From: UTCFX2 sp963788145
Lineage (GTDB): Bacteria > Chloroflexota > Anaerolineae > Anaerolineales > UBA4823
DNA length: 64,000 nt
Direction: 5' to 3'
NCBI GenBank assembly: GCA_963788145.1
Contig: CAWBFQ010000007.1
Span: 310,001-374,000, forward strand
The notes under the pieces are model-generated. The model was given only the letters and a program-made list of their open reading frames with translations. It did not search any database and had not been told where the DNA came from. Made by a program: the position numbers and the translations under genes. Below, piece by piece: positions 52,831 through 62,165 of this stretch. Numbering within the stretch: the first letter of the stretch is position 1; every line of letters starts with the position of its first letter.

Positions 52831-55624
52831 ATGACGATGGCAAAGACAGTCAATTTGACGATTGATGGCATCCCGGTAGAAGTGCCTGAAGGGACATTGG
52901 TTGTGGATGCGGCGAAGCAAGTGGGGGTGGATATCCCGGTCTTTTGCTACCATCCAAAGATGGAGCCGGTGGGAATGTGCCGAATGTGTCTGGTCGAAAT
53001 TGGTCGCCCAGTGATTGATCGCGCTAGCGGACAGCCGGTCCTTGAACAAGACGGATCTCCAAAGGTCCAATTTGGCTCTAAGCTGGAAACGGCCTGCACA
53101 ACGCCTGTATCGCCAGGGATGGTGGTGCTGGGCGCTACTGAAAAAGTGAAAGCCGGGCGTGAAGATATCGTTGAGTTCTTATTGACCTCCCACCCTTTGG
53201 ATTGCCCGGTTTGTGATAAAGGGGGCGAGTGCCCGCTGCAAAATTTGACGATGGAGTTCGGTCCTGGGCAAAGCCGCTATCTGTATGATGAGAAAAAGCA
53301 TCTGGCTAAGCATCACCCCTTAGGCGATTTGATCATGCTGGACCGTGAGCGCTGCATTCAATGCGGGCGCTGCGTACGTTTCCAGGATTCGATTGCTGAT
53401 GACCCGGTGATCGGTTTTTCGCAACGCGGTCGATCACTGGAAATCGTTACATTTTCAGAGCCGGGTTTTAATTCCTATTGGTCGGGCAACACCACGGATA
53501 TCTGCCCGGTTGGGGCGCTGACATCGGTCGATTTCCGCTTCAGATCTCGCCCGTGGGAACTGCGCTCGGCGGCTTCGATCTGCAATCACTGTTCAGTTGG
53601 CTGCAACCTGACCTTGAATGTGCGCAGAGAGGCGGTTTCTGGCGGTAATTGGGTGGTCAAACGGGTGATGCCACGCCAGAACGAGGGGGTGAATGAGATC
53701 TGGATTTGTGATAAAGGACGACTCGGATACCATTTTGCTTCGGCTGGCGCTGAGAGATTAAATCAGCCGATGGTGCGCAAAAACGGGGCGCTGGAGCCGG
53801 CTTCATGGTCGGAGGCGCTTGAACTGGTGGCTGAGCGTTTTGGAAGAGTCGTAAACGGGGGGCAAACCGCGGAAGGTAACGGCGGGCTGCTAACATTGGG
53901 TAGTGGACGGTTGAGCAACGAAGACCTTTTCAATCTGCGCAAAATGACCCTCGACCTGGGTGGAAAACCGGTCCTTTACACGACTATGGGTGGTGGAGAG
54001 TTGACAACCCGCATCGGTCTTCCAGCGGGGTCCAATCTGGGCGAGATGGGAAAAGGTCCGATCCAAGTTTCGGCGAAACAAGTTTCAGCAAAACCGGATA
54101 CGCAGAATCAGGCTTTTCCGTCTGACCTCCAGGCGGATGCGATCCTGGTGGTGGGGTGCGATTTGGAAGAAGAAGCGCCGATATGGTGGTTGCGAGTGAA
54201 GCAGGCCAGCGAGCGCGGGGCGAGCCTGATTGTTCTCAATCCGCGCCGGACCAAGCTGGACCGGGCAGCCGATACCATCCTCCGTTATCCGTTTGGCCAG
54301 GCTGCCGCGGCAGTGTTGGCCATGGTCAATATCCTATCGTCGAAACGGCCTGAGTTGCCCACCGCAGTACATGAACTCGCGCACAGCGCGGATTTGAGAG
54401 CGGCGGCAAAAGCGTTTGGCGAGGCGAGAAATGCGCTGATTATTTATGGCAGCGAGGGGATGGGATTGGCTGAATCTGGAGCGCTGGCCCAGGCTTGCGC
54501 CAACTTGCTGCTGGCAACCGGGCATGTCGGGCGGGCGAACAACGGCCTGGTGGGCGCCTGGCCAAGAGCCAACGATCAGGGCGCATGGGAACTGGGTTGG
54601 AGACCGGATGAGAATTTGCGGGTCGGTTTGAGCCAGGCCGAGGTTCTATATATTGTCGGAGCAGACCCGGTGAGCGATGACCCGGCATTCCAGTCCGTTT
54701 TTGGAGGCGATAAATTTGTGGTGGTGCAAGACCTGTTCCTCTCGCAAACAGCCCGGCTGGCTGACGTGGTGCTGCCTGCTCAATCGTGGATCGAGCGCGA
54801 GGGCAGTTACACCTCTGGTGAGCGGCGGGTGCAGCGTTTCTACCCGGCCGTCCAGTCTACAACGGCTACGCCGAAGAAGATGGAAGCGCCTGGAACGCGT
54901 CAGGCGCAGGTGTTAACCCGTTCGTATCCGATATTGGACGGCCCGCAAGCCGATTATGCAATTCCGGCCATGATTGGCGATAAGATCGCGGAGAAATTGG
55001 GCAAGCCCGACCTGGCAGGGGCGAGCCCTTCATTCTTCGGGGCAGGCGCGGCGGCTGTTTTTGCCCGACTGGCGGGCGAGGCCGGTTCTGACGGCGCTTC
55101 AGGTCTTCGCGGGTCTTAGCTATCAAAAACTGGCAGAGGTGCACGAGCAGTGGCCGATCATCGGCCGCTCAGATTTGTATTTTGGCGGGACAGGGTACGA
55201 AAATACCCAGGGTTTGGGAGTGCAGCTTGAACTGACCGGGGAGACTAGCCCCGCTGGAGGAACGATGGCGCCGGTTTCAGCGCTGTTGGCCTGGCCGAAA
55301 CTGCCGGATTTCAAGCTGCCCGTCCTGGGCATGATGGCTTTCCCGGTAACGCGCCTGTATGATCAAGGCTCCACGTTGATGCACTCAAAAATCCTGCACC
55401 AGCGTATTGGCGAGCCTGTTATCTGGATGAATGCCGCTGATGCTGGAAGGTTGAAAGTAAGCGATGGCGGAATGGCGCGGATTACTTTCAATGATTCGGG
55501 TCAGAGTGCAATCGTTCAGGTTTGGTTGGATGATGAACTGCCGGAGCGAGTAGTGCTTGCGCCGCGCAGTTTCGGCCTGCCGATCAGCGGTCCTGTGGTC
55601 GTCGAGATCAAGCCGGCTGGCTGA
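52831..55624 (+). CDS. nuoG: NADH-quinone oxidoreductase subunit G, one frameshift
   Basis: 75-kDa subunit with several iron-sulfur clusters: [2Fe-2S] in FCYHPKMEPVGMCRMCLVE, the His-ligated cluster in HPLDCPVCDKGGECPLQ, a [4Fe-4S] in CIQCGRCVRFQ, and the molybdopterin-fold start CNHCSVGCNLTLNVR. The first frame ends in a nonsense tail at 55119. The next frame continues VFAGLSYQKLAEVHEQWPII and YFGGTGYENTQGLG, the normal C-terminal domain, to 55624. One extra base around 55078-55090 explains this; corrected length is about 930 residues. Either ATG at 52831 or 52837 could start it. Confidence 0.88.
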
Positions 55625-55631
55625 AAGAACG

Positions 55632-55647
55632 CCGAAACTAGTTTCGG
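55632..55647. promoter_or_regulatory. Perfect palindrome CCGAAACTAGTTTCGG before nuoH
   Basis: A 16-bp perfect palindrome occupies the 32-bp gap between nuoG and nuoH. It has the GAAAC-GTTTC arms of LacI-family operators and resembles the palindrome before nuoJ. Confidence 0.5.
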
Positions 55648-55656
55648 AGATTAAAT

Positions 55657-56670
55657 ATGAACCTTGCTTTGTGGATAGAATGGATTATCAAGTCGCTCAT
55701 CTTGATCGTGGCATTGCTGGCAGGCTTTGCTTATCTGACCTATATGGAGCGCAAGTTCCTGGCCAGGTTCCAGAGCCGTTATGGACCGAATCGGGCAGGG
55801 CCGCTTGGTTTGCTTCAACCTGTGGCGGATGGCGTCAAGCTGATTTTCAAGGAAGAATTGATCCCGGCGCAGGCAGATAAGCTGATATTTATCATTGCTC
55901 CGATCATGACGGCTGTTCCTGCCTGGGTGATCCTGGGCGTGATGCCGCTTGGTTCGCTGAGCTTATTTGGACATACGTATGATCTGTCTGTGGCGGGCGA
56001 TCTGAACGTGGGTGTGTTGTATATCAGCGCGGTGACATCCATTTCGGTATATGGGATCGTTCTGGCAGGCTGGTCATCGAACAACAAATATGCCACATTG
56101 GGGGGGATTCGTTCCACTGCTCAGATGATCAGTTATGAATTGTCGTTGGGTCTGGCGTTTATTGGGCCGGTGATGATGGCCAGCTCGCTTAGCCTGGCTA
56201 AGATTGTTGAGGCTCAATCTAAGATCGGGTGGTTTGCGATTTTTCAGCCGATAGGGTTTGTGATCTTCTTGATCGCAGCCCTGGCGGAGATCAATCGCTC
56301 GCCTTTCGATATGCCTGAAGCGGAACAGGAGCTCACAGCTGGTTATCACGTGGAATATTCCGGGATGAAATTCGCTCTGTTCATGCTGACCGAATACACC
56401 AAGATGATTGTGGTCAGCGGGATCGCGGCCACACTCTTTCTGGGAGGGTATCAATTCCCATTTATCACAGACCGTTGGCCCTGGTTGGGGCCGGTGGTCT
56501 TGTTCGCCAAGATATTTATTTTGCTTTTTGGTATTATCTGGGTTCGGGCTACCCTGCCGCGAGTGCGATATGATCAATTGATGCAGTTGGGTTGGAAGAT
56601 CATGCTGCCGTTGGCGATCATTAATGTCTTCTTGACGGCTGTGGTGATGTTTGTGTTCGGTCTGGTCTAA
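55657..56670 (+). CDS. nuoH: NADH-quinone oxidoreductase subunit H
   Basis: Membrane subunit bridging the quinone site to the proton-pumping arm, with about eight helices. It has the conserved first loop YMERKFLARFQSRYGPNRAG and the acidic loop EINRSPFDMPEAEQELTAGY, followed by EYSGMKFALFMLTEYTKM. 337 residues is normal. RBS is weak, as expected inside an operon. Confidence 0.95.
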   Translation: MNLALWIEWIIKSLILIVALLAGFAYLTYMERKFLARFQSRYGPNRAGPLGLLQPVADGVKLIFKEELIPAQADKLIFIIAPIMTAVPAWVILGVMPLGSLSLFGHTYDLSVAGDLNVGVLYISAVTSISVYGIVLAGWSSNNKYATLGGIRSTAQMISYELSLGLAFIGPVMMASSLSLAKIVEAQSKIGWFAIFQPIGFVIFLIAALAEINRSPFDMPEAEQELTAGYHVEYSGMKFALFMLTEYTKMIVVSGIAATLFLGGYQFPFITDRWPWLGPVVLFAKIFILLFGIIWVRATLPRVRYDQLMQLGWKIMLPLAIINVFLTAVVMFVFGLV

Positions 56671-56740
56671 TGGATCAGGTTCGTAACTGGTTTCAGTGAA
56701 TGACAGCAGACAGCCCTGACCCTTGTTTTGGAGGTATTCG

Positions 56741-57247
56741 ATGTTTGCAAAAGAAATTGCGCGTGGTCTGGCGACAACATTCCGAGAATTGATTTCCAAG
56801 CCGGTCACAATTCAGTATCCGGAGGAAAAACGCCCGGTTAGGCCGCGATTCAAGGGCCGACATGTACTGAAGCGCTACGAGAACGGATTGGAGAAGTGCA
56901 TCGGTTGTTCGCTCTGTTCGGCAGCCTGCCCGGCGGATGCAATTTTCGTTGAAGCGGCGGACAACAGCGACGATGAACGCTATTCTCCAGGGGAGCGCTA
57001 CGCCAGGGTGTATGAGATCAACATGATGCGCTGTATTTACTGTGGATACTGTGAAGACGCCTGCCCGACTGAAGCGATTGTGCTGGGCGATAATTATGAG
57101 CTTTCTTTCTATGATCGGCGCAGTTCGATCTATGATAAAACCATGCTCATCGAACCGGTTCCGGATGGCGGCAAAACCACCCCACAGAAGGTGGAGCCGG
57201 GTGTATTTACACGCTCGATACCGGTGATGAAAAACCCTGAGGATTAA
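56741..57247 (+). CDS. nuoI: NADH-quinone oxidoreductase subunit I
   Basis: 23-kDa ferredoxin-like subunit with two [4Fe-4S] clusters: CIGCSLCSAACPADAI and CIYCGYCEDACPTEAI. TTTTGGAGG precedes ATG 56741. It has 168 residues; the ATG six codons upstream is ignored for lack of a ribosome site. Confidence 0.95.
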   Translation: MFAKEIARGLATTFRELISKPVTIQYPEEKRPVRPRFKGRHVLKRYENGLEKCIGCSLCSAACPADAIFVEAADNSDDERYSPGERYARVYEINMMRCIYCGYCEDACPTEAIVLGDNYELSFYDRRSSIYDKTMLIEPVPDGGKTTPQKVEPGVFTRSIPVMKNPED

Positions 57248-57266
57248 TACCGAAACCAGTTTTCAC

Positions 57267-57280
57267 CGAAACCGGTTTCG
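57267..57280. promoter_or_regulatory. Perfect palindrome CGAAACCGGTTTCG before nuoJ
   Basis: This 14-bp perfect palindrome, preceded by a related half (CGAAACCAGTTTT at 57251), fills the 51-bp gap between nuoI and nuoJ. Its core AAACCGGTTT is the usual LacI-family operator core. Confidence 0.5.
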
Positions 57281-57298
57281 ACCAGATGGAGTTTGCTA

Positions 57299-57841
57299 AT
57301 GACGCCTGATCTCATCCTGTTTTTTGGCCTGGCCATTGTGGCGGTTGCATCTGCGATCGGATTGCTGCTGAGCAAAAATGCAGTTTATGCTGCGCTGAAC
57401 CTGATCCTTAACTTCACCGCCGTGGCGATCTTTTATCTGCTGCTCAATGCACCTTTCATCGCGGTGACACAGGTTGCTGTTTACGCTGGCGCGATTATGG
57501 TGTTATTTCTGTTTGTGATCATGCTGTTGGGTGCAGAGCGGCTTGAAGCCAGTGCAGACCTGCCCTGGCAGCGGCCATTGGCGTTTATTTTGGGTGGGAT
57601 TCTGATCGTCGAGGCAGTGTATCTGGTTATCTTCCGCTTCGGCTCCAACTCATTGGGAGCCCAATCGGCAGGTGGAGCGTTACCGCCAGGCTTTGGTTCG
57701 GCGGAGATGCTGGGTGATTTGCTGTTCAGTACTTATCTGCTGCCATTTGAAGTCATCTCGATTTTGTTGCTAGCGGCAATGGTCGGCGCGATTGTATTAA
57801 CGATCAAGGGTGGTCTGAGAAGATCATCGCATAAAAGATAG
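57299..57841 (+). CDS. nuoJ: NADH-quinone oxidoreductase subunit J
   Basis: Five-helix membrane-arm subunit. It contains FLLLNAPFIAVTQVAVYAGA-type sequence in helix 3, the helix that interrupts with a pi-bulge in the family, and VISILLLAAMVGAIVLTIKG in the last helix. 181 residues, normal. Confidence 0.92.
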   Translation: MTPDLILFFGLAIVAVASAIGLLLSKNAVYAALNLILNFTAVAIFYLLLNAPFIAVTQVAVYAGAIMVLFLFVIMLLGAERLEASADLPWQRPLAFILGGILIVEAVYLVIFRFGSNSLGAQSAGGALPPGFGSAEMLGDLLFSTYLLPFEVISILLLAAMVGAIVLTIKGGLRRSSHKR

Positions 57842-57886
57842 ATAGAAGGGGTTGGGCGCCTCGGCCCTTCTTTCGGAGGAGATTGT

Positions 57887-58189
57887 ATGTTACCTGTTCA
57901 ATACTATACCGGCCTGTCGATCATTCTTTTTACCCTTGGGGCATTAGGAGTGTTAGTCCGGCGCAACGCGATTGTGATCTTCATGTCGGTTGAGCTGATG
58001 TTGAATTCTGCCAACCTGGCTTTTGTCGCCTTTTCGCGCTCATATCAGGCGATGAACGGCCAGGTGTTCGTTTTCTTTGTAATGGCAGTGGCGGCGGCGG
58101 AAGTGGCGGTGGGACTGGCGCTGATTGTAGCGATTTTTCACACCAAGCATAACATCAATATCGATCAATTGAACAATATGCAGGGGTGA
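57887..58189 (+). CDS. nuoK: NADH-quinone oxidoreductase subunit K
   Basis: Three-helix membrane-arm subunit of 100 residues with the conserved glutamates: FMSVELMLNSANLAFVAFSR in helix 2 and MAVAAAEVAVGLALIVAIF in helix 3. TTCGGAGGAG lies upstream. Its TGA is 2 bp from the nuoL ATG. Confidence 0.94.
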   Translation: MLPVQYYTGLSIILFTLGALGVLVRRNAIVIFMSVELMLNSANLAFVAFSRSYQAMNGQVFVFFVMAVAAAEVAVGLALIVAIFHTKHNINIDQLNNMQG

Positions 58190-58191
58190 CG

Positions 58192-60403
58192 ATGTTCCTT
58201 GAATTATTAAGTGAGAGCGAAGCTTTGAAAATGGTTTTAGCGATGATCAAGAACATCGCTGAAACATCCCAGTTCTTCTCCCTGGCGCCGTGGATCGTTT
58301 TCCTCCCGATCATTGGCCTTCTATTCAATATCGCCTTTGGGGGCATGATCCTGGAGCGCAGTAAGCGGGCGCAGAATGCGCGGCGCAGGTGAGTTGATTG
58401 TGGGCTGGATTGCCAGCGCAGCCTCCGGTCTGGCCTTCGTTGTCGCCGTGCTGCAAGCCATCTCGCTGGTCGGGCATCCCGAGGGCATGGTGGTACCGCT
58501 GGCAGATTGGATCTCGATTGGAACGAGCGGCGGCGAATTTAACGTGCGCTGGGCGTTCCAGGTGGATACCCTGTCTGTGGTGATGATGCTGGTGGTGGCC
58601 GGGGTCGGCACATTGATCCATATCTATGCAATCGGGTATATGCATGAAGATGTGCGCCACAACGGCGATCCGGGTCGTTATGCGCGCTTTTTTGTCTTCA
58701 TGAACCTGTTTATCGCCGCGATGATGATCCTGGTCAGCAGCGATAACTACCTGATGCTTTTCGTCGGGTGGGAAGGCGTCGGTCTGTGTTCGTACCTGTT
58801 GATCGGTTTCTGGTATGACAAAGGTAAAGATGGGATCGGCAACGCCCTGGCGGCCAAAAAGGCTATGGTGACCAACCGGATCGGCGACTTCGGCCTGCTG
58901 ATCGCGGTTTTTGTGATGTTTTGGGCTTTCGGCACGCTGGATTTCCACACTGTTTTCGAGAAGGCCCCCGAAGTGGCGGCAGCTTCGCCGGCGATTTTAC
59001 TCATGATCACGCTGTTTATGTTTATCGGGGTGACGGGTAAATCCGCTCAGCTTCCGTTATATGTCTGGCTGCCGGATGCGATGGCTGGTCCCACACCGGT
59101 TTCAGCGTTGATCCATGCTGCGACGATGGTGACCGCAGGTGTGTATTTGATAGCGCGCTCGGCTGAACTCTATGTGCTGGCGCCGCAGGCTCAAACGCTG
59201 GTAGCGGTGGTAGGCGCATTGACGGCGCTTTTCGCCGCGACGATCGCGGTCGGACAGTTCGATATTAAGAAGGTGTTGGCTTATTCCACCATCAGCCAAC
59301 TCGGCTTTATGGTGGCGGCGGTTGGAATGGGGGCGTTTGTAGCCGGGATTTTCCATCTGGCAACGCATGCCTTTTTCAAAGCGCTGTTGTTCCTCTCGGC
59401 TGGATCGGTGATCCAGGGGGTTGAGCGGGGCGAACACCATTTGGAGCATGATCCGAAACTGAAAAAGCACGCCAAAGGGCACACTCTCGATCCGCAAGAT
59501 ATGCGCAATATGGGCGGGCTGCGCACACGTATGCCGGCTACTTTCTGGGTCTATCTGATCGGCGCAGTGACGCTGGCGGGTTTACCGCCGCTGGCGGGTT
59601 TTTGGTCCAAGGATGAAATTCTGGCAGAAGCCAGCATACTCAATCGCAGCGCCTACATTATGTTGACGATTGCGGCGGTGTTCACCACGTTCTATATGAC
59701 CCGCCAGATGTTGATGGTGTTCTTCGGGAAAGCGCGCAGCGTTGCGGCGGAGCACGCCCAGGAAAGCCCGCCGGTGATGACCATTCCGCTGATGGTACTG
59801 GCGGCGTTATCTGTATTGGGCGGCATGCTGAACCTGCCAGCTGTCCACACGCTGACAAAATGGCTCGAGCACACCCTGGGGCATGTGATCCATGAAGGCG
59901 AGTTTGTCATCCTGGTGGCTGCAATCAGCACCGTGCTGGCGCTGATCGCGATTGGAGCAGGCTGGTGGCTGTATAACCCGCGCCGCTTCGAAGAATTTTG
60001 GGCCATCCCAGCCGCCAAACGCCCGGATGATCCATTGCGCAGCGTGATCGGCCCGGTTTTTGAGTTATTCAAGAATAAGTATTGGGTGGATGAACTTTAT
60101 TGGACGGTAGTTCTCAACCCGTATATTAGCCTTTCTCGCTTTCTGGCGGATGTTGTCGATTGGCGCTTCTGGCACGATTGGTTCCACGATAAGGTGTTGT
60201 TGGGCGGCTACAACCTGCTCACCCGGCTGCTGGCAGTTCGGATCGACCTGGGCGTGATCGATGGGGTTGCGAATGGGCTGGGCGTTCTTGCTCAGCGCTC
60301 TGCGGCGGTTCTGCAGCGGTTGCAGACCGGTTACGTCAGAAATTATGCCCTGTCGATCTTTTTCGGCGTGGTCATTATTCTGGGATATCTGCTATTGAGG
60401 TAA
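58192..60403 (+). CDS. nuoL: NADH-quinone oxidoreductase subunit L, one frameshift
   Basis: Large antiporter-like proton-pumping subunit. A first frame (58192-58392) supplies the N-terminal helix FFSLAPWIVFLPIIGLLFNI and then ends in arginines; the main frame, from 58376, continues VGWIASAASGLAFVVAVLQA and runs to 60403. An extra base near 58376-58390 would join them to about 736 residues, close to normal NuoL size. Antiporter motifs follow: DTLSVVMMLVVAGVGTLIHI, SSDNYLMLFVGWEGVGLCSY with the key Glu, TGKSAQLPLYVWLPDAMAGP with the key Lys, and AYSTISQLGFM. The C-terminal long amphipathic helix is present near ILVAAIS and beyond. Confidence 0.88.
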
Positions 60404-61936
60404 ATGACAATGATCTATCTCTTACATCCTTTGACCCTGGTCACTTTCTTCCCGCTGGTTGGCGTGATCATCCTGCTCTTCCTGCGCCCCGAACAAAAGA
60501 ACGCGGCGCGTTGGGTGGGACTGATCACGGCGCTGATTAATTTTGGCATCTCGCTGGCGGTGCTGGCCCAGTTCAATCCGGCCAACCCAGATTTGCAACT
60601 GGTGGTGAATCTGCCCTGGATCCCGGTTGCAAGCTGGCAGATCCACTACTATCTCGGAGTGGATGGGCTGAGTATTCTGCTGGTATTGCTGACCACCCTG
60701 CTGGCGCCGATCTCGATTCTCTCGACCTGGACGGCGGTAGAAGAGCGCGTGAAAGACTTCATGATGTTCTTTCTGCTGTTGGAGGTCGGGATGATCGGCG
60801 TTTTCCTGGCCCAAGACCTGTTCCTCTTCTACATCTTTTGGGAATTTACATTGGTGCCGATGTATTTCCTGATCGGCATTTGGGGCGGGGCGCGGCGGAT
60901 GTATGCTGCGGTGAAATTCTTCCTGTATACCATGGCCGGGTCGATCCTGATGCTGTTGGCGATCCTGTGGCTGGGGATCTACCAGGGCAGCTTCCAGGTC
61001 CCCGATCTGGTCCTCAAGGGAGGCATCCCGGCAAATATCCAATTCTGGCTGTTTCTGGCTTTCGCGGCCGCCTTTGCGATCAAGGTGCCGATGTGGCCGC
61101 TGCACTCCTGGCTGCCGGATGCGCACGTCGAAGCGCCGACGGCCGGGTCGGTCATTCTGGCGGGCGTGTTGCTCAAGATGGGCACGTATGGGTTTTTGCG
61201 CTTCAACCTGCCGCTCTTTCCTCAGGCTGCGCTGAAATTAGCGCCCTGGATGGCAGGCCTGGCGGTGATTGGGATACTCTACGGCGCAGCGGTGTCGTAC
61301 GCTCAGAAGGATGTAAAGAAGCTGGTAGCTTATTCCTCCGTCAGTCACCTGGGCTTTGTCATGTTAGGACTTTTCGCATTGAATCCGATCGGAATCCAAG
61401 GCGGGATCCTGCAAATGATCAATCACGGCTTGAGCACGGGAGCATTGTTCTTGATTGTCGGGATGATCTACGAACGGCGCCACACACGCGATATGGAAGC
61501 TTTTGGCGGTTTGTGGAAGGTGATGCCGGTCTATGGCGCGCTCACGCTCATCGTGGCGCTCTCATCGATGGGGTTGCCCGGTCTGAACGGATTTGTGGGT
61601 GAATTTACGATCCTGCTGGGCGCATGGGGCGCCGGCCAACCTGGGGCAGCCCTGGGGTCGGTCTGGTTTGCCGGGCTGGCCGCGATCGGCGTGATCCTGG
61701 CGGCGGTCTATATCCTGCTGATGTTCCAGAAGCTCTTCCTAGGGCCGGTGACAAAAGAGGAAAACCGGGTGCTGTTGGATTTGAACTGGCGCGAGATCGC
61801 TACATTGGCCCCGTTGATTGTGCTGATCTTCTGGATTGGTCTGTATCCGAAGCCATTTTTTATGCTGATGGCTCCAGCGGTGGATAAACTGGTTGCGCTG
61901 ATCCAGAGCGCTGCGGCTGTGGCAATGATCCCATGA
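60404..61936 (+). CDS. nuoM: NADH-quinone oxidoreductase subunit M
   Basis: Antiporter-like proton-pumping subunit with 510 residues and about 14 helices. Key residues appear in FYIFWEFTLVPMYFLIGIWG (Glu) and FAIKVPMWPLHSWLPDAHVE (Lys), with AYSSVSHLGFVMLG later. It begins immediately after the nuoL stop and ends at a TGA that is also the first base triplet of an 83-bp repeat. Confidence 0.95.
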   Translation: MTMIYLLHPLTLVTFFPLVGVIILLFLRPEQKNAARWVGLITALINFGISLAVLAQFNPANPDLQLVVNLPWIPVASWQIHYYLGVDGLSILLVLLTTLLAPISILSTWTAVEERVKDFMMFFLLLEVGMIGVFLAQDLFLFYIFWEFTLVPMYFLIGIWGGARRMYAAVKFFLYTMAGSILMLLAILWLGIYQGSFQVPDLVLKGGIPANIQFWLFLAFAAAFAIKVPMWPLHSWLPDAHVEAPTAGSVILAGVLLKMGTYGFLRFNLPLFPQAALKLAPWMAGLAVIGILYGAAVSYAQKDVKKLVAYSSVSHLGFVMLGLFALNPIGIQGGILQMINHGLSTGALFLIVGMIYERRHTRDMEAFGGLWKVMPVYGALTLIVALSSMGLPGLNGFVGEFTILLGAWGAGQPGAALGSVWFAGLAAIGVILAAVYILLMFQKLFLGPVTKEENRVLLDLNWREIATLAPLIVLIFWIGLYPKPFFMLMAPAVDKLVALIQSAAAVAMIP

Positions 61937-62136
61937 CATGTCATTGTGAGGAACGAAGTAATCTGCCTGGCCTGCTTCCCGACCGGGAGACTGCTTCGCC
62001 AGAGTACGGCTCGCAGTGACATGTCATTGTGAGGAACGAAGCAATCTGCCTGGCCTGCTTCCCGACCGGGAGACTGCTTCGCCAGAGTACGGCTCGCAGT
62101 GAGGTGTCATTGCGAGGAACGAAGCAATCTATCTGG
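61934..62136. repeat. Two identical-length 83-bp direct repeats plus a partial third copy
   Basis: Unit 1 is 61934-62016, unit 2 is 62017-62099 (one visible difference, GAAGTAATC against GAAGCAATC), and a diverged partial copy continues from 62100. Each unit has arms that can fold back: CGAAGCAATCT against AGACTGCTTCG. The core GTCATTGTGAGGAACGAAGC matches an interspersed repeat type common in Chloroflexota. The array starts at the nuoM stop codon and separates it from nuoN by 229 bp, the largest gap in the operon. It is not a CRISPR, since there are no spacers. Confidence 0.8.
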
Positions 62137-62165
62137 CTGGTATGGCCTGGGCGCGGAGTGTAATT

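Noticed and set aside
61934..62136. Possible CRISPR array
   Set aside because: The 83-bp units are head-to-tail with no spacers and no cas genes nearby.
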